A DNA stretch of 64,000 nucleotides from JAKAGZ01 sp035266865 (GTDB lineage Bacteria > Bacteroidota > Ignavibacteria > Ignavibacteriales > Ignavibacteriaceae), in assembly GCA_035266865.1 (NCBI GenBank), contig DATFMR010000032.1, positions 11,005 to 75,004 on the forward strand, in the 5' to 3' direction. The notes beneath the pieces were generated by a model. That model had not been told where the DNA came from and ran no database searches. It worked only from the letters and a program-made list of their open reading frames with translations. The position numbers were made by a program, and so were the translations under genes. Each line of letters opens with the position of its first letter. The first letter of the stretch is position 1. Shown one piece after another: positions 53,755 to 62,861 of the stretch.

Positions 53755-55901
53755 ACTTTTTTATCCTCCGGCTGAATTGATTTTGCTAAAAATATTTTTC
53801 CATTATTATTTAGTTCTAATTTTTTAATAACCCCTTCTTCGCCAATAACTAATGAACCATTCATATTCTTGTTGAAATATGAAAATATTCCGGATCCTTT
53901 TATTGAAATTAAACTAATTATAATAAATTCGCTTTTATTATCACCCTCAACAATTTCTTTATATTCATATTTTACAGAAGCCTTGATCTGTTGTTTAATT
54001 AATAAGAGGAATTCAGACAAATACCTTGTAAAATTGCTGAGTAGTTTCGAAACCTGGAAATCATCCTCCCATTTTAAATTTGAACTGAAACAAAGGGGAA
54101 CCTTAACAGAAAGCAAATAAAAGTGGTAAAGAGCAGATCTCTTTTTGCCGACGTAATTTGTTAGATAAAAAATCTTATCTGCCAAATATATATTTGCAGT
54201 TTCGCCAAAGGAATTCTCTATAAAAAGGGAATTGAATAAATCTATTTTCACTTCCCATTCTTCCGTAACTTGCTTACTCTTTTCTTCGTAGTTGAATTTG
54301 TATTTATCACCTAATCTAAAGTTAAATGCTTTTTTAATTATTGAGTGCGTCTCAATATTTTGAACGTGAGTTCCTTCATCCGGGAAATCAAAAGTTCTTA
54401 ATTCAATTGAATCAATATTTTTCTGGAGATAATATGCAATTGGAAACTTTATAGTTTTGTCACCGAGTTTATCAGTTGCCTGGAATTGGAAATGAATATG
54501 TGGGAAAGGCGAACGTCCGCTGTTTCCACACAAACCAAGCACTTTGCCTTTTTTAATTTCTTCACCTTCTTCAACTTTTATAGAATCAGGATCGAAATGC
54601 GATATTGAAGAAAACAAACCTTCACCGTGATCTAAAATTATTGTATTTCCCCAATTTTGTTCAATATTTATATCTCCGATTGGATTGTTGGGAATTCCAT
54701 CAACAACTTTTACTACTTTTCCCTTTAATGGGGCAATTACCGGAATTTTAAAACAATAGTGTTCAGAAAGAGAATTACCCTCATCTTTATAATATTTATT
54801 TTCTTCATCGGTAACAACAAAATCCCATGCATATTTCCAATCTTCTTTGTGAGTATGTTCACCTTCAAATCCCTGGGATACAAAAAATTCGCCGAAGAAC
54901 GGAAGTTCGGGAAAAAGTAGTTTGAATCTCTGAAATCTTGATCTCCAATTTTGATGATAATAAAAATTTTCTTCTGGTGATCCGGGCTGAAAATAAAGCA
55001 AAGCCATGTCGCTTTGTTCCTTCCTGAATTTTAAACTGTAAAGAATTGACAGGACAATAAAATTAAAAGGCAATACTAAAACAGGAAGAGAATAATTGGC
55101 AAGCAATTTTGTGAAAAAGCCGGTTATTATTATTACCATTAAAGTTGAGACTATTACTAAAGGGAGAGATTTTTTGGAAATAATTACAAGATTTCCTCCA
55201 AGTGCAAATCCGGCTAAAATTGAATTGAAACCTGCCAGAACTATTAAACTATCAACCTGGGTTGGAATAATCAATTGAAGAAAATAATAATTTAACACAA
55301 AAGCGAAAATGCTGATGATGAACATTACCCGGGAAAAAAATAATATCGCGATTGTTAAAATTATTCCGGAAATAAGACTTGGCTGAAATAATATAAGAGC
55401 CATCGACTGGAAATACTTCTTGGCTATTGCCGGGATAAAATTTAAAAAATCATAATCCAGGTAATGGAGGCTTTTAACATTTATGAAATCATAATTTGTT
55501 AAAAAAACAATAAAAATATACAGGGTTAAAATGAACGGTAAACTAAATCCCGGAAGATTAAAGCCCACTGCAAGATAGTTTTCAAGTACTGCCGAAAGAA
55601 AAAATGTTATTACCAGGAAAATTATTATTATAAATACAAGGTAAGGTGTAATTTCAAAATAAAATGAAGAAGCCGCTCCAAATAATATTCCATTAAATCC
55701 GTAAAACCCGTTTCGTATTTTTGTGCGGTCAAATTTAAGATATATTGCAAGGGAGTTTGATATAATTACTCCGAGCAAAGCAAGCCCGCCCATTTCAGGA
55801 ACAATAAAAGTCGCAAGTAGCGCAACTAATCCGAACCACTTACGATTACAGAAAAAGATCTGGGAATAACTAAATAATATGGAATCCAGGAAATAATTCA
55901 T
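53751..55901 (-). CDS. Urea-transporter-like membrane domain fused to M23 metallopeptidase domain
   Basis: The protein has 716 residues. Residues 1-290 hold ~10 hydrophobic helices with urea-transporter hallmarks (RNGFYGFNGILFGAASSF; LPGFSLPFILTLY; then FNSILAGFALGG), i.e. the two-fold repeat of the UT family. Residues ~345-490 are an M23/LytM-type domain: EGEHTHKEDWKYAWDFV (first His and Asp), VVKVVDGIPNN, NTIILDHGEGLFSSISHFDP, LGLCGNSGRSPFPHIHFQFQ (HxH). The last ~220 residues are beta-rich and unrecognised. ATGA-type overlaps connect it to both neighbours. Confidence 0.85.
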   Translation of the reverse strand: MNYFLDSILFSYSQIFFCNRKWFGLVALLATFIVPEMGGLALLGVIISNSLAIYLKFDRTKIRNGFYGFNGILFGAASSFYFEITPYLVFIIIIFLVITFFLSAVLENYLAVGFNLPGFSLPFILTLYIFIVFLTNYDFINVKSLHYLDYDFLNFIPAIAKKYFQSMALILFQPSLISGIILTIAILFFSRVMFIISIFAFVLNYYFLQLIIPTQVDSLIVLAGFNSILAGFALGGNLVIISKKSLPLVIVSTLMVIIITGFFTKLLANYSLPVLVLPFNFIVLSILYSLKFRKEQSDMALLYFQPGSPEENFYYHQNWRSRFQRFKLLFPELPFFGEFFVSQGFEGEHTHKEDWKYAWDFVVTDEENKYYKDEGNSLSEHYCFKIPVIAPLKGKVVKVVDGIPNNPIGDINIEQNWGNTIILDHGEGLFSSISHFDPDSIKVEEGEEIKKGKVLGLCGNSGRSPFPHIHFQFQATDKLGDKTIKFPIAYYLQKNIDSIELRTFDFPDEGTHVQNIETHSIIKKAFNFRLGDKYKFNYEEKSKQVTEEWEVKIDLFNSLFIENSFGETANIYLADKIFYLTNYVGKKRSALYHFYLLSVKVPLCFSSNLKWEDDFQVSKLLSNFTRYLSEFLLLIKQQIKASVKYEYKEIVEGDNKSEFIIISLISIKGSGIFSYFNKNMNGSLVIGEEGVIKKLELNNNGKIFLAKSIQPEDKKV

Positions 55902-57268
55902 TTTTTATTTGAGTTCTTTTCCATTAATTTTTTAGGGATTATTTCCTGCTTCATTATATAATCAAGTGTTTCTGATTTTCTTATGAGCTCGACAGATTTA
56001 TCCTCCATAATCATTACAATATTTGGGCGCAGAGTTATAAATTGCATCCATTGAGTCATATTATAAGCACCGACATATTTTATCACCAGTTTATCTCCAA
56101 TTTTTAACGATGGAAGAATCATTCCATCAGATATACAATCTATATTCATACAAAGAGGTCCGTACAAAACTGTATCTTCACTGTGAACGCTGGGTTCCTG
56201 TGCCGGAGAAATATTATGTTTGTACCAAAAACTGGTGAACAAAAGATTTACACCGGCATCAATTATTACAGCTTTTCTTCCGGTGGATAATCTTTTATTT
56301 GCAATTACGCTGGTTACTATAAATCCTGCATCATCAATCAACGCCCTTCCGGTTTCAAGAATTAAAGTGGGCATCTCATCTTCTTTGTTTGCAAGTTCGA
56401 ATAAACCGGTTGAAACAGCATCTGCAAATTGTTCAAGTGAAGGAAGAACCTGTTCCGCAGGTAGATATTGTCCTATCAATGTATTGTTGGAAGGAAACCC
56501 TCCTCCCAAATCAATGTAATCAAGATTAATATCAAATTGAGCTTTGATGCTCTTTGCAAGAGTAGCCATGTTAGCGGCAGCAATTTTATATGCATCCGAC
56601 GTCATCATATACGTCCCGATGTGAGTGTGCAAACCAACAAGCTGAAGTTTTTTGTTTACAATTATTCTTTTGATTGCATTCCAGGCCTCACCATTTTCAT
56701 AATTAAAACCAAACCTGTCCCACTTTGGATAAACACCAACATCCATATTTATTCTTATTGCAACTTTAGGCTTAAGATTATTAGTTTCCGCAAGTTCAAT
56801 AATTTTGTAAAGTTCATCAAAATGGTCAATATGAATTTTGGAATTATTTTCTATTGCCTTTAATAATCCTTCTTTACTTTTATCAGGACCATTAAAGATT
56901 ATGTGCTCACCTTTTACACCCAGTTTTAGAGCTTTTTCATATTCAAATTCTGAAACAACTTCTGCCCAGGATCCTTCCTGGTGAAAAACTGAACAAACTG
57001 CATTCAGATAATTTGTTTTGTAGGACCAAGCAAACTGAACTTTAGGATACCTGTTTTTGAAAATCCTGTTTGCCGTTTTCTGGTTTTGCCTGATCCTTTT
57101 TTCAGAAAGTACAAAAACCGGTGAACCGAATTTTTCTGTAATTTCTTTTACGGAGACACCATCAATTTCTGAAATTATATCTGATGTAGTTTTTCGACCA
57201 AATTTATTCATCATTCCCGAATTGTGGCGTGTTATTACTGGACGCTCATATTTCCTTTTTTCAGCCAT
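55898..57268 (-). CDS. LysA-like PLP-dependent (fold III) decarboxylase with YxxPxI N-terminal tail
   Basis: The protein has 456 residues. Residues ~30-430 match the diaminopimelate/ornithine decarboxylase fold III family: VQFAWSYKTNYLNAV (PLP Lys84), VGLHTHIGTYMM, IDLGGGFPSNN, LILETGRALIDDAG, LYGPLCMNIDCI (catalytic Cys) and YVGAYNMTQWMQF. Before the domain is a tail, KYERPVITRHNSGMMNKFG (residues 6-24), absent from LysA. Its YxxPxI...G pattern resembles RRE-bound leader peptides. It overlaps the ATP-grasp stop by one base and the M23 fusion gene by four. No dap genes are nearby, so the substrate may not be diaminopimelate. Confidence 0.88.
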   Translation of the reverse strand: MAEKRKYERPVITRHNSGMMNKFGRKTTSDIISEIDGVSVKEITEKFGSPVFVLSEKRIRQNQKTANRIFKNRYPKVQFAWSYKTNYLNAVCSVFHQEGSWAEVVSEFEYEKALKLGVKGEHIIFNGPDKSKEGLLKAIENNSKIHIDHFDELYKIIELAETNNLKPKVAIRINMDVGVYPKWDRFGFNYENGEAWNAIKRIIVNKKLQLVGLHTHIGTYMMTSDAYKIAAANMATLAKSIKAQFDINLDYIDLGGGFPSNNTLIGQYLPAEQVLPSLEQFADAVSTGLFELANKEDEMPTLILETGRALIDDAGFIVTSVIANKRLSTGRKAVIIDAGVNLLFTSFWYKHNISPAQEPSVHSEDTVLYGPLCMNIDCISDGMILPSLKIGDKLVIKYVGAYNMTQWMQFITLRPNIVMIMEDKSVELIRKSETLDYIMKQEIIPKKLMEKNSNKK

Positions 57269-58302
57269 TATATTTCTCCCTGTACTGCTAATTTTTCAAA
57301 ATATTTCATATCGGAAAAAAGATCCCAGGAGCACCTGATAAACATTTTTCCGATTTCATAATCTTTAAAGGGTTCCACTTTTTTTCCAAATGCCATTTTA
57401 ACCATTGCTTCAGGTAAATTTTGGCCTGCTGCAGGAGCTAGCAACGTCCATGCCGGGAACCGCGGATTAATTTCAAGCAGGTAGTATTCTTTTGTCTCTT
57501 TCGATTTTATAAATTCAAGTTCCATTCCGCTTTTCCATTTCAATTTTTGAATAATATTTCTGGATAGCTCCATCAAATTATTATCATTAATTGTAACACC
57601 GGACCAGCCTTTGCCTTTGTCAGTTATATAAAGTTTCCTCATCGGGACAGCGCCAACTGTATTTCCTTTTCCATCGCCAAGAGCAACAACATTATATTCA
57701 TCGCCTTGGATGAATTCCTGGATTAAGACCGGGAAGCCCCATTTTGCAGAAAGTTTATTGAACTTTGAAAAAACTTCTTCAAAATTATTCGCAATGTACG
57801 CTTCATAAAAAATTCCTTTTACAACAACCGGGTAACTAAATTTTTCTGAATATTGATAAAGATCTTTTTGTGAAGTAATTGTAAAATTCTTTGGTACTTT
57901 AATATTATTTGATTCACAAAAATCAAATAATTTATCCTTTGCCCTAATATTTAAATGTTCAATAGTTGGCAAAAAAGTTTTAATTCCCATTTCTAAGAGT
58001 TTGTCGCTCAATTTTGCAAATGCATATAGTTCAGAATCTAGAGTTGGAATAATGATATCCAGCTTTTCCTTTTTGTGGATTACTTTAATTCGATCTAAAA
58101 AAATTTCTAATCCGCTTGATGGATATGGGATCAGGTAAGATTTATCTGCGATATCTTTCATATAAATACCGGGCTCTAGATTATCATAAAGTAGTCCGAT
58201 TATTTTACCATCAAATTTTGAAAATTCTTTCAAACTTCTAATGACCGGAACGCCGGGACCCGGATTATCTGTGGCGTTTAGGCCGGTTACTGCTACGTTC
58301 AT
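57268..58302 (-). CDS. ATP-grasp ligase (carbamoyl-phosphate-synthase-like/PylC-like)
   Basis: The 344-residue protein has an N-terminal Rossmann-like part VAVTGLNATDNPGPGVPVIR and then the ATP-grasp core: YPVVVKGIFYEAYIANN, PVLIQEFIQGDEYNVVALGD and YYLLEINPRFPAW, where E-x-N-P-R supplies metal ligands. Such enzymes activate carboxylates as acyl-phosphates and join them to amines. Its start overlaps the pqqD stop (ATGA) and its stop overlaps the LysA-like start. In this context it could ligate an amino acid to a peptide or protein. Confidence 0.88.
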   Translation of the reverse strand: MNVAVTGLNATDNPGPGVPVIRSLKEFSKFDGKIIGLLYDNLEPGIYMKDIADKSYLIPYPSSGLEIFLDRIKVIHKKEKLDIIIPTLDSELYAFAKLSDKLLEMGIKTFLPTIEHLNIRAKDKLFDFCESNNIKVPKNFTITSQKDLYQYSEKFSYPVVVKGIFYEAYIANNFEEVFSKFNKLSAKWGFPVLIQEFIQGDEYNVVALGDGKGNTVGAVPMRKLYITDKGKGWSGVTINDNNLMELSRNIIQKLKWKSGMELEFIKSKETKEYYLLEINPRFPAWTLLAPAAGQNLPEAMVKMAFGKKVEPFKDYEIGKMFIRCSWDLFSDMKYFEKLAVQGEI

Positions 58303-58553
58303 AATTCTGTTACCAGGTCATAATTTTTCAATTGACTTAAATAATCTTCAAAATCCCTTTCGGCAGTTTGTTGATCGATATCAAATAGTTCAATAATATG
58401 TCTAATTATATCGACACTGCTTTTTTCAGCTTGAAGATTATTAATAATTAATTTCCCTAGCTCGTTAACAGTAAAAGTTTCGCCGGTTGAAGGGAAAAAT
58501 AAAAATCCGGAATCACTTATTGCTAAATTTTCCTGAAGTTTATATTGATTCAT
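58299..58553 (-). CDS. PqqD-family (RRE-fold) small protein
   Basis: This 84-residue protein matches the PqqD winged-helix pattern: AISDSGFLFFPSTGETFTVN (beta hairpin with the usual LF.p.tg..y.lN.lG), ELGKLIINNLQA, and a helix pair ending DFEDYLSQLKNYDLV. PqqD and RRE domains bind the leader peptides of ribosomal peptides and present them to enzymes. It is the first gene of the coupled operon and overlaps the ATP-grasp gene by 4 bp. No separate precursor peptide is evident upstream. Confidence 0.88.
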   Translation of the reverse strand: MNQYKLQENLAISDSGFLFFPSTGETFTVNELGKLIINNLQAEKSSVDIIRHIIELFDIDQQTAERDFEDYLSQLKNYDLVTEL

Positions 58554-58868
58554 TTTAGACTCTCAAAATATTGATTAGCATTGTTACAACCCTGAATTAG
58601 AATAGCCAATGGAGTGAAAAACTTTCTAACTAAATATATAGTAATTAGACCAAATATATTTAGATATGGTTTAACTATGAATTTCAGTGATTTTTTTGAA
58701 TTTATTTTACATTAAATTTGAACTCGGCTTCCTGTATAAAATTAGACGTCAAAAATATCATTTACTTGCGATATAATTTTCTTTTATTTTTGTTTGATGC
58801 AGCTTTTTGTAAAAAGTTGCCTTATGAATTGATATATTGCATTATTAAATAAATAAAACGAGCAAAAA
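58554..58868. other. Divergent intergenic region between pqqD operon and kdsC-like gene
   Basis: 315 bp of AT-rich DNA with no open frame supported by a ribosome binding site. It contains a dyad GCAGCTTTTT (58799-58808) / AAAAAGTTGC (58811-58820), with one G-T mismatch. It must hold the promoters for both directions, but none matches the TTGACA-N17-TAnnTT pattern well. No short precursor-peptide gene was seen on either strand. Confidence 0.5.
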
Positions 58869-59360
58869 TTGTCATTAAAAGAAAAAATATCGAAGATTAA
58901 ACTTGTATTAACCGACATTGATGGAGTTTTAACAGACGGAAGTCTTTACTATTCTGATGAAGGTATTGTGATGAAAAAATTCTTTGTAAAAGATGGAATG
59001 GGTGCTGTGCTTCTGAAAAAAAATGGGATTGAGGTCGGAATTGTTTCATCTGATAAATCCGAAACTGCCATTGCTCGTGGGAAAAGACTAAACCTTGAAC
59101 TTGTTTATTATGGAGTGGAAGACAAAATGAAAGCATTGGACGAAATTTGTTTTGTAAGAAATATTGAAAAAGAAAATATCGCATTTATAGGTGACGATGT
59201 TAATGATCTTGAAATTTTGAAGGAAGTCGGCTTAAGTGCCTGCCCTGCAGATGCAGTTGAAGAAGTCAATTCAATAGCTGACTATGTTTGTAAGAAAGAG
59301 GGCGGAAGAGGTGCCTTTAGAGAATTTGCAGATTTGATTTTAAAAACCGGAAGTAGATAA
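58869..59360 (+). CDS. kdsC: KdsC-like HAD phosphatase
   Basis: The 163-residue HAD-superfamily protein has motif I LVLTDIDGVLTDGSLYY (nucleophile Asp), VGIVSSDKSETAIARGKRL and motif IV IAFIGDDVNDLEIL; GGRGAFREFADLIL closes the protein. The KdsC family hydrolyses KDO-8-phosphate, or NeuNAc-9-phosphate, in surface glycan synthesis. The start is TTG at 58869 without a strong ribosome binding site. The genes for KdsA and KdsB are not in the window. Confidence 0.88.
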   Translation: MSLKEKISKIKLVLTDIDGVLTDGSLYYSDEGIVMKKFFVKDGMGAVLLKKNGIEVGIVSSDKSETAIARGKRLNLELVYYGVEDKMKALDEICFVRNIEKENIAFIGDDVNDLEILKEVGLSACPADAVEEVNSIADYVCKKEGGRGAFREFADLILKTGSR

Positions 59361-59421
59361 ATTCATGCTTTGGTTTTTGAAATGTTGTTTGGTAAATTAA
59401 CCAATTATTTTAACAGGAATT

Positions 59422-60150
59422 ATGAAAAAAATATCGGCAGTTATTTTATTAATAATTTTAATTACGAATCAGAGTTATAGCCAGGATGCACAATATTTTG
59501 ATGCTCCTTTTGGCGGCGGCGGAGGTTATACACCCGGGTGGTATTTCCCTAATCTTGATAAAATAAATGTTCAGTTGCAGGGATTCAATGTCCCGGCTCT
59601 TTCAACAAAGGGATTTTATACTTCAGGAGGAGCAGGATTTATTTATCTAGGCTTTATTCCGCAACTAAGAGTTGGAGGAATGGGATTCGGAGGTTCTACA
59701 TCTTCATCTGCAAATGTTAATGGCGAAATCAGGGAAGCCATTTATTCGCTTGGAGGAGGCGCTTTAACTGTCGAATATACTCTTCCGTTTTTCAGAGATT
59801 TTGGAATATCCATTGGAGCATCTATTGGTCGTGGAAATTTGAAAATAGAAGTATATAAAAACAGCGGGGCATTCGACTGGAATAATGTCTGGACTGAAAT
59901 TTCTAACTCTTCAACCTCAAACTACAGCCGTACAATTGAAAATAATTACTGGATAATTACTCCAACTTTAAATGTTGATATTCCTTTTCAGCGTTTTGTA
60001 ACATTCAGAATCGGGGCGGGTTATCAATTTACATTTGGAGATAAATGGGCTGCCGAAAACGACCAGCCGATTAATAACGTGCCTCCGGATTTAACGGGCA
60101 AAAGTTTCTTTATTCAATCCGGCGTTTTCATCGGTTTCTTTTCATATTAA
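59422..60150 (+). CDS. Outer-membrane-like secreted protein, unknown function
   Basis: The 242-residue protein has a signal peptide ending near SYSQDAQ, a Gly-rich segment (PFGGGGGYTPGWYFPNL) and repeated glycine-containing strands (GAGFIYLGFIPQLRVGGMGF, ALTVEYTLPFFRDFGISIGA) ending with an aromatic residue, the look of an eight-stranded barrel. No family is assigned. It is co-directional with and 10 bp upstream of rfbB. Confidence 0.75.
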   Translation: MKKISAVILLIILITNQSYSQDAQYFDAPFGGGGGYTPGWYFPNLDKINVQLQGFNVPALSTKGFYTSGGAGFIYLGFIPQLRVGGMGFGGSTSSSANVNGEIREAIYSLGGGALTVEYTLPFFRDFGISIGASIGRGNLKIEVYKNSGAFDWNNVWTEISNSSTSNYSRTIENNYWIITPTLNVDIPFQRFVTFRIGAGYQFTFGDKWAAENDQPINNVPPDLTGKSFFIQSGVFIGFFSY

Positions 60151-60159
60151 TAGAGTTAA

Positions 60160-61173
60160 ATGAAAAATATACTAGTTACAGGCGGTGCAGGCTTTATTGG
60201 GAGCAATTTTACAAATCATATTCTGAATGAAAGAGATGATTATGAAATTGTTAATCTTGACAAATTAACCTATGCCGGCAATCTTGAAAATCTTAAAGAA
60301 TCAGAAGGAAAGAAAAATTATCACTTTGTTAAAGGCGATATTACAAACCCTGATCTTGTAAATTATCTTTTTGAAAAATATAATATAAAATATGTAATCA
60401 ATTTTGCAGCTGAATCTCACGTTGACAGAAGTATACTTGGTTCTGAAATCTTTTACAGGACAAATGTAATCGGAACGAATATTCTTTTGGAAACAGCAAG
60501 AAGATTTGAAGTTGATAAATTCCTGCAGGTTTCTACAGACGAAGTCTATGGAAGCCTCGGCAAAGAAGGATTATTTTCAGAATCAACGCCGTTATCTCCA
60601 AACAGCCCTTACTCGTCAAGTAAAGCTGCCGCTGATATGATGGTGAACGCTTTTTATCATACGTACGGTATGCCGGTTGTAACAACAAGATGTTCAAATA
60701 ATTATGGTCCGCTTCAATTTCCTGAGAAGCTTATTCCATTGATGATAATAAATTGTCTGAACGGAAAAAAATTGCCTGTTTACGGTGATGGGATGAATGT
60801 TCGCGACTGGATTTATGTAATTGATCACAACAATGCAATAGATTTAGTTTTTGAAAAAGGTAAAGAAGGGCAGGTGTATAACATCGGGGGAAGTAATGAA
60901 ATGCCAAATATCGAAATTGTAAAATTGATTTTAAAATATTTGAATAAATCTGAAGATCAAATAGAATATGTTAAAGACAGGCCGGGACACGACCGTAGAT
61001 ATGCAATTGATTCTACAAAAATTCAGAATGAACTAGGATGGAAACCTGCTTTTTCATTTGAAGAGGCAATTGAAAAAACAATAAACTGGTATATTGATAA
61101 TAAAGACTGGTGGGAAAGAATCATCTCTGGTGATTATCAAAAATATTACCAGGCGCAATATCAGAACAGGTAA
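60160..61173 (+). CDS. rfbB: dTDP-glucose 4,6-dehydratase
   Basis: This 337-residue extended-SDR protein has NILVTGGAGFIGSNFTNHIL, VINFAAESHVDRSI, VSTDEVYGSLG, NSPYSSSKAAADMMVNAFYH (YxxxK) and RCSNNYGPLQFPEKLIP. It forms dTDP-4-keto-6-deoxyglucose, the second step to dTDP-rhamnose. An RmlD-like gene 8 kb away is interrupted by a stop codon. The gene precedes an SLBB export gene. Confidence 0.94.
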   Translation: MKNILVTGGAGFIGSNFTNHILNERDDYEIVNLDKLTYAGNLENLKESEGKKNYHFVKGDITNPDLVNYLFEKYNIKYVINFAAESHVDRSILGSEIFYRTNVIGTNILLETARRFEVDKFLQVSTDEVYGSLGKEGLFSESTPLSPNSPYSSSKAAADMMVNAFYHTYGMPVVTTRCSNNYGPLQFPEKLIPLMIINCLNGKKLPVYGDGMNVRDWIYVIDHNNAIDLVFEKGKEGQVYNIGGSNEMPNIEIVKLILKYLNKSEDQIEYVKDRPGHDRRYAIDSTKIQNELGWKPAFSFEEAIEKTINWYIDNKDWWERIISGDYQKYYQAQYQNR

Positions 61174-61195
61174 AAGAATAAATCAGGAATTCTTA

Positions 61196-62632
61196 ATGAA
61201 AAGAAAATTATTTATTTCATTCTTGATCCTTTTTTCATTTGTTACTTATTCGCAGGATAAGAATAATAGCACTAATTTTAATTCACTTTTATCTTCTGCT
61301 TCAATTAGTGTAACAATCGGTGGTGAATTTCCGATTACCGGAACATTCCCTGCTTCAATTAACGAAAGGGTAGACCAGTTTATCACCCGAATGTATTTAA
61401 GCGCTCATGAAAAAGCAATGAACAATATAACGGATCCTGAATTACTGAATAGAATTAATGAAAAACTGAATAAATATTCATTAAGAAATATCACCTTAAA
61501 AAGATCATCTGGTGAAAAAATAAATATTGATCTTCTTAAATTTAGATTAAATGGTAATTTTAAAAATAACCCATACCTAAAAAATGATGATGTAATAATC
61601 TTTCCGCCGGTAGATCTTGAAAGAAATTTCTTTAGTATTAGCGGGGCAGTAAATAATCCGGGAAAGTTCCCATTTGTTGAGGGTGATAAATTATCAGATG
61701 CTATTGAATTAGCGCAGGGGATTAGTAAAGCTTATAATAATGTTACTTCTGCTGAAATTAACAGGTTGGATTACAATGGTGAAAATTTAAATAGACAAAT
61801 AATAGATATTAATTCAGATTTTTCGTTAAAAAGGGGAGACAGAATAAAAATATTAGCTGTAGAAACACAAAAAAAAGACTTCAACGTCACTATAATTGGT
61901 GAAGTAAATCAGCCGGGTAAAATTTCTATTTCTAAAAGTAATACAACTCTAAAAGAGGTAATCAAAAATGCTGGAGGCTTGACTGATAAAGCATCGCTCA
62001 AACGAGCAAGATTGTTTTCCGGTGAAAATATTTTACCAATAATAGAAAAAGAATTTGGTATTAAATTAATTGAAAATGAAAAATATGAACAAAAAGATTT
62101 TGAAGAGAAATATCTGAAATTTGAAAATATGCTGATGTCAAGAATGTCAAATATTACTGAACAGGATACTTCCTATTTTTTAATGGAAAACCAGATCCGC
62201 TTAACTGAAGGTGGTGGTGCAATAGATTTTACAAAGCTTCTTGATGAAAATTCACAGGCGTCAAATTTTATAGTTAGAAATGGCGATGTAATTATTATTC
62301 CACAGAAAGAAGATGTAATTTATGTTTTTGGGCAAGTTGCTCATCCTGGTAAAATAAATTTTATAAAGAACGAAGATTATAAATATTACATAAAACAGGC
62401 CGGTGGTTTTAGCGATTATTCTGATGAGGATGTGATGATTATAAAATCAGCTTCAAGAGAGTGGATTTCAGTTTATGATGAAAATGCAAAAATTGAAGAA
62501 GGAGATTATTTATATATTCCTAAAGACCCCAAAAGATCGTTTCATTATTACCTATCTGAAACAGCTAGTTATTTAAGTATAATAGGGAGCATAGCTACCA
62601 TAATCCTTCTGCTTATTCAAATAAATAAATAG
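61196..62632 (+). CDS. SLBB-domain polysaccharide-export-type protein
   Basis: The 478-residue protein is read from the ATG at 61196, which gives a proper signal peptide (MKRKLFISFLILFSFVTYSQ); a longer frame back into rfbB is less likely. There are three or more SLBB-type repeats: FFSISGAVNNPGKFPFVEG, FNVTIIGEVNQPGKISIS and VIYVFGQVAHPGKINFI. A C-terminal helix, SIIGSIATIILLLIQINK, anchors it. It is Wza/Gfc-like and implies exopolysaccharide export. No canonical Poly_export motif pair is complete. Confidence 0.88.
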   Translation: MKRKLFISFLILFSFVTYSQDKNNSTNFNSLLSSASISVTIGGEFPITGTFPASINERVDQFITRMYLSAHEKAMNNITDPELLNRINEKLNKYSLRNITLKRSSGEKINIDLLKFRLNGNFKNNPYLKNDDVIIFPPVDLERNFFSISGAVNNPGKFPFVEGDKLSDAIELAQGISKAYNNVTSAEINRLDYNGENLNRQIIDINSDFSLKRGDRIKILAVETQKKDFNVTIIGEVNQPGKISISKSNTTLKEVIKNAGGLTDKASLKRARLFSGENILPIIEKEFGIKLIENEKYEQKDFEEKYLKFENMLMSRMSNITEQDTSYFLMENQIRLTEGGGAIDFTKLLDENSQASNFIVRNGDVIIIPQKEDVIYVFGQVAHPGKINFIKNEDYKYYIKQAGGFSDYSDEDVMIIKSASREWISVYDENAKIEEGDYLYIPKDPKRSFHYYLSETASYLSIIGSIATIILLLIQINK

Positions 62633-62861
62633 CATTTAAATTAAAAGATTTAATAAATTTTACTGCACTTCGACCCGCTTGCCTTCTGAATATGATTTGA
62701 GGTTCAAAGAGTTAACAATATGACATAAAATTTGAAGAATTAATTTCATCCAAAACTTGATTCTAAAAATAAAACTCATATATTTGAAAGGCTATTTTGG
62801 GTTTTTAATTATTCCCAAAAATTTTGAATTTGAAAATTTTTTTTATGTGTGACTAAGTCTC

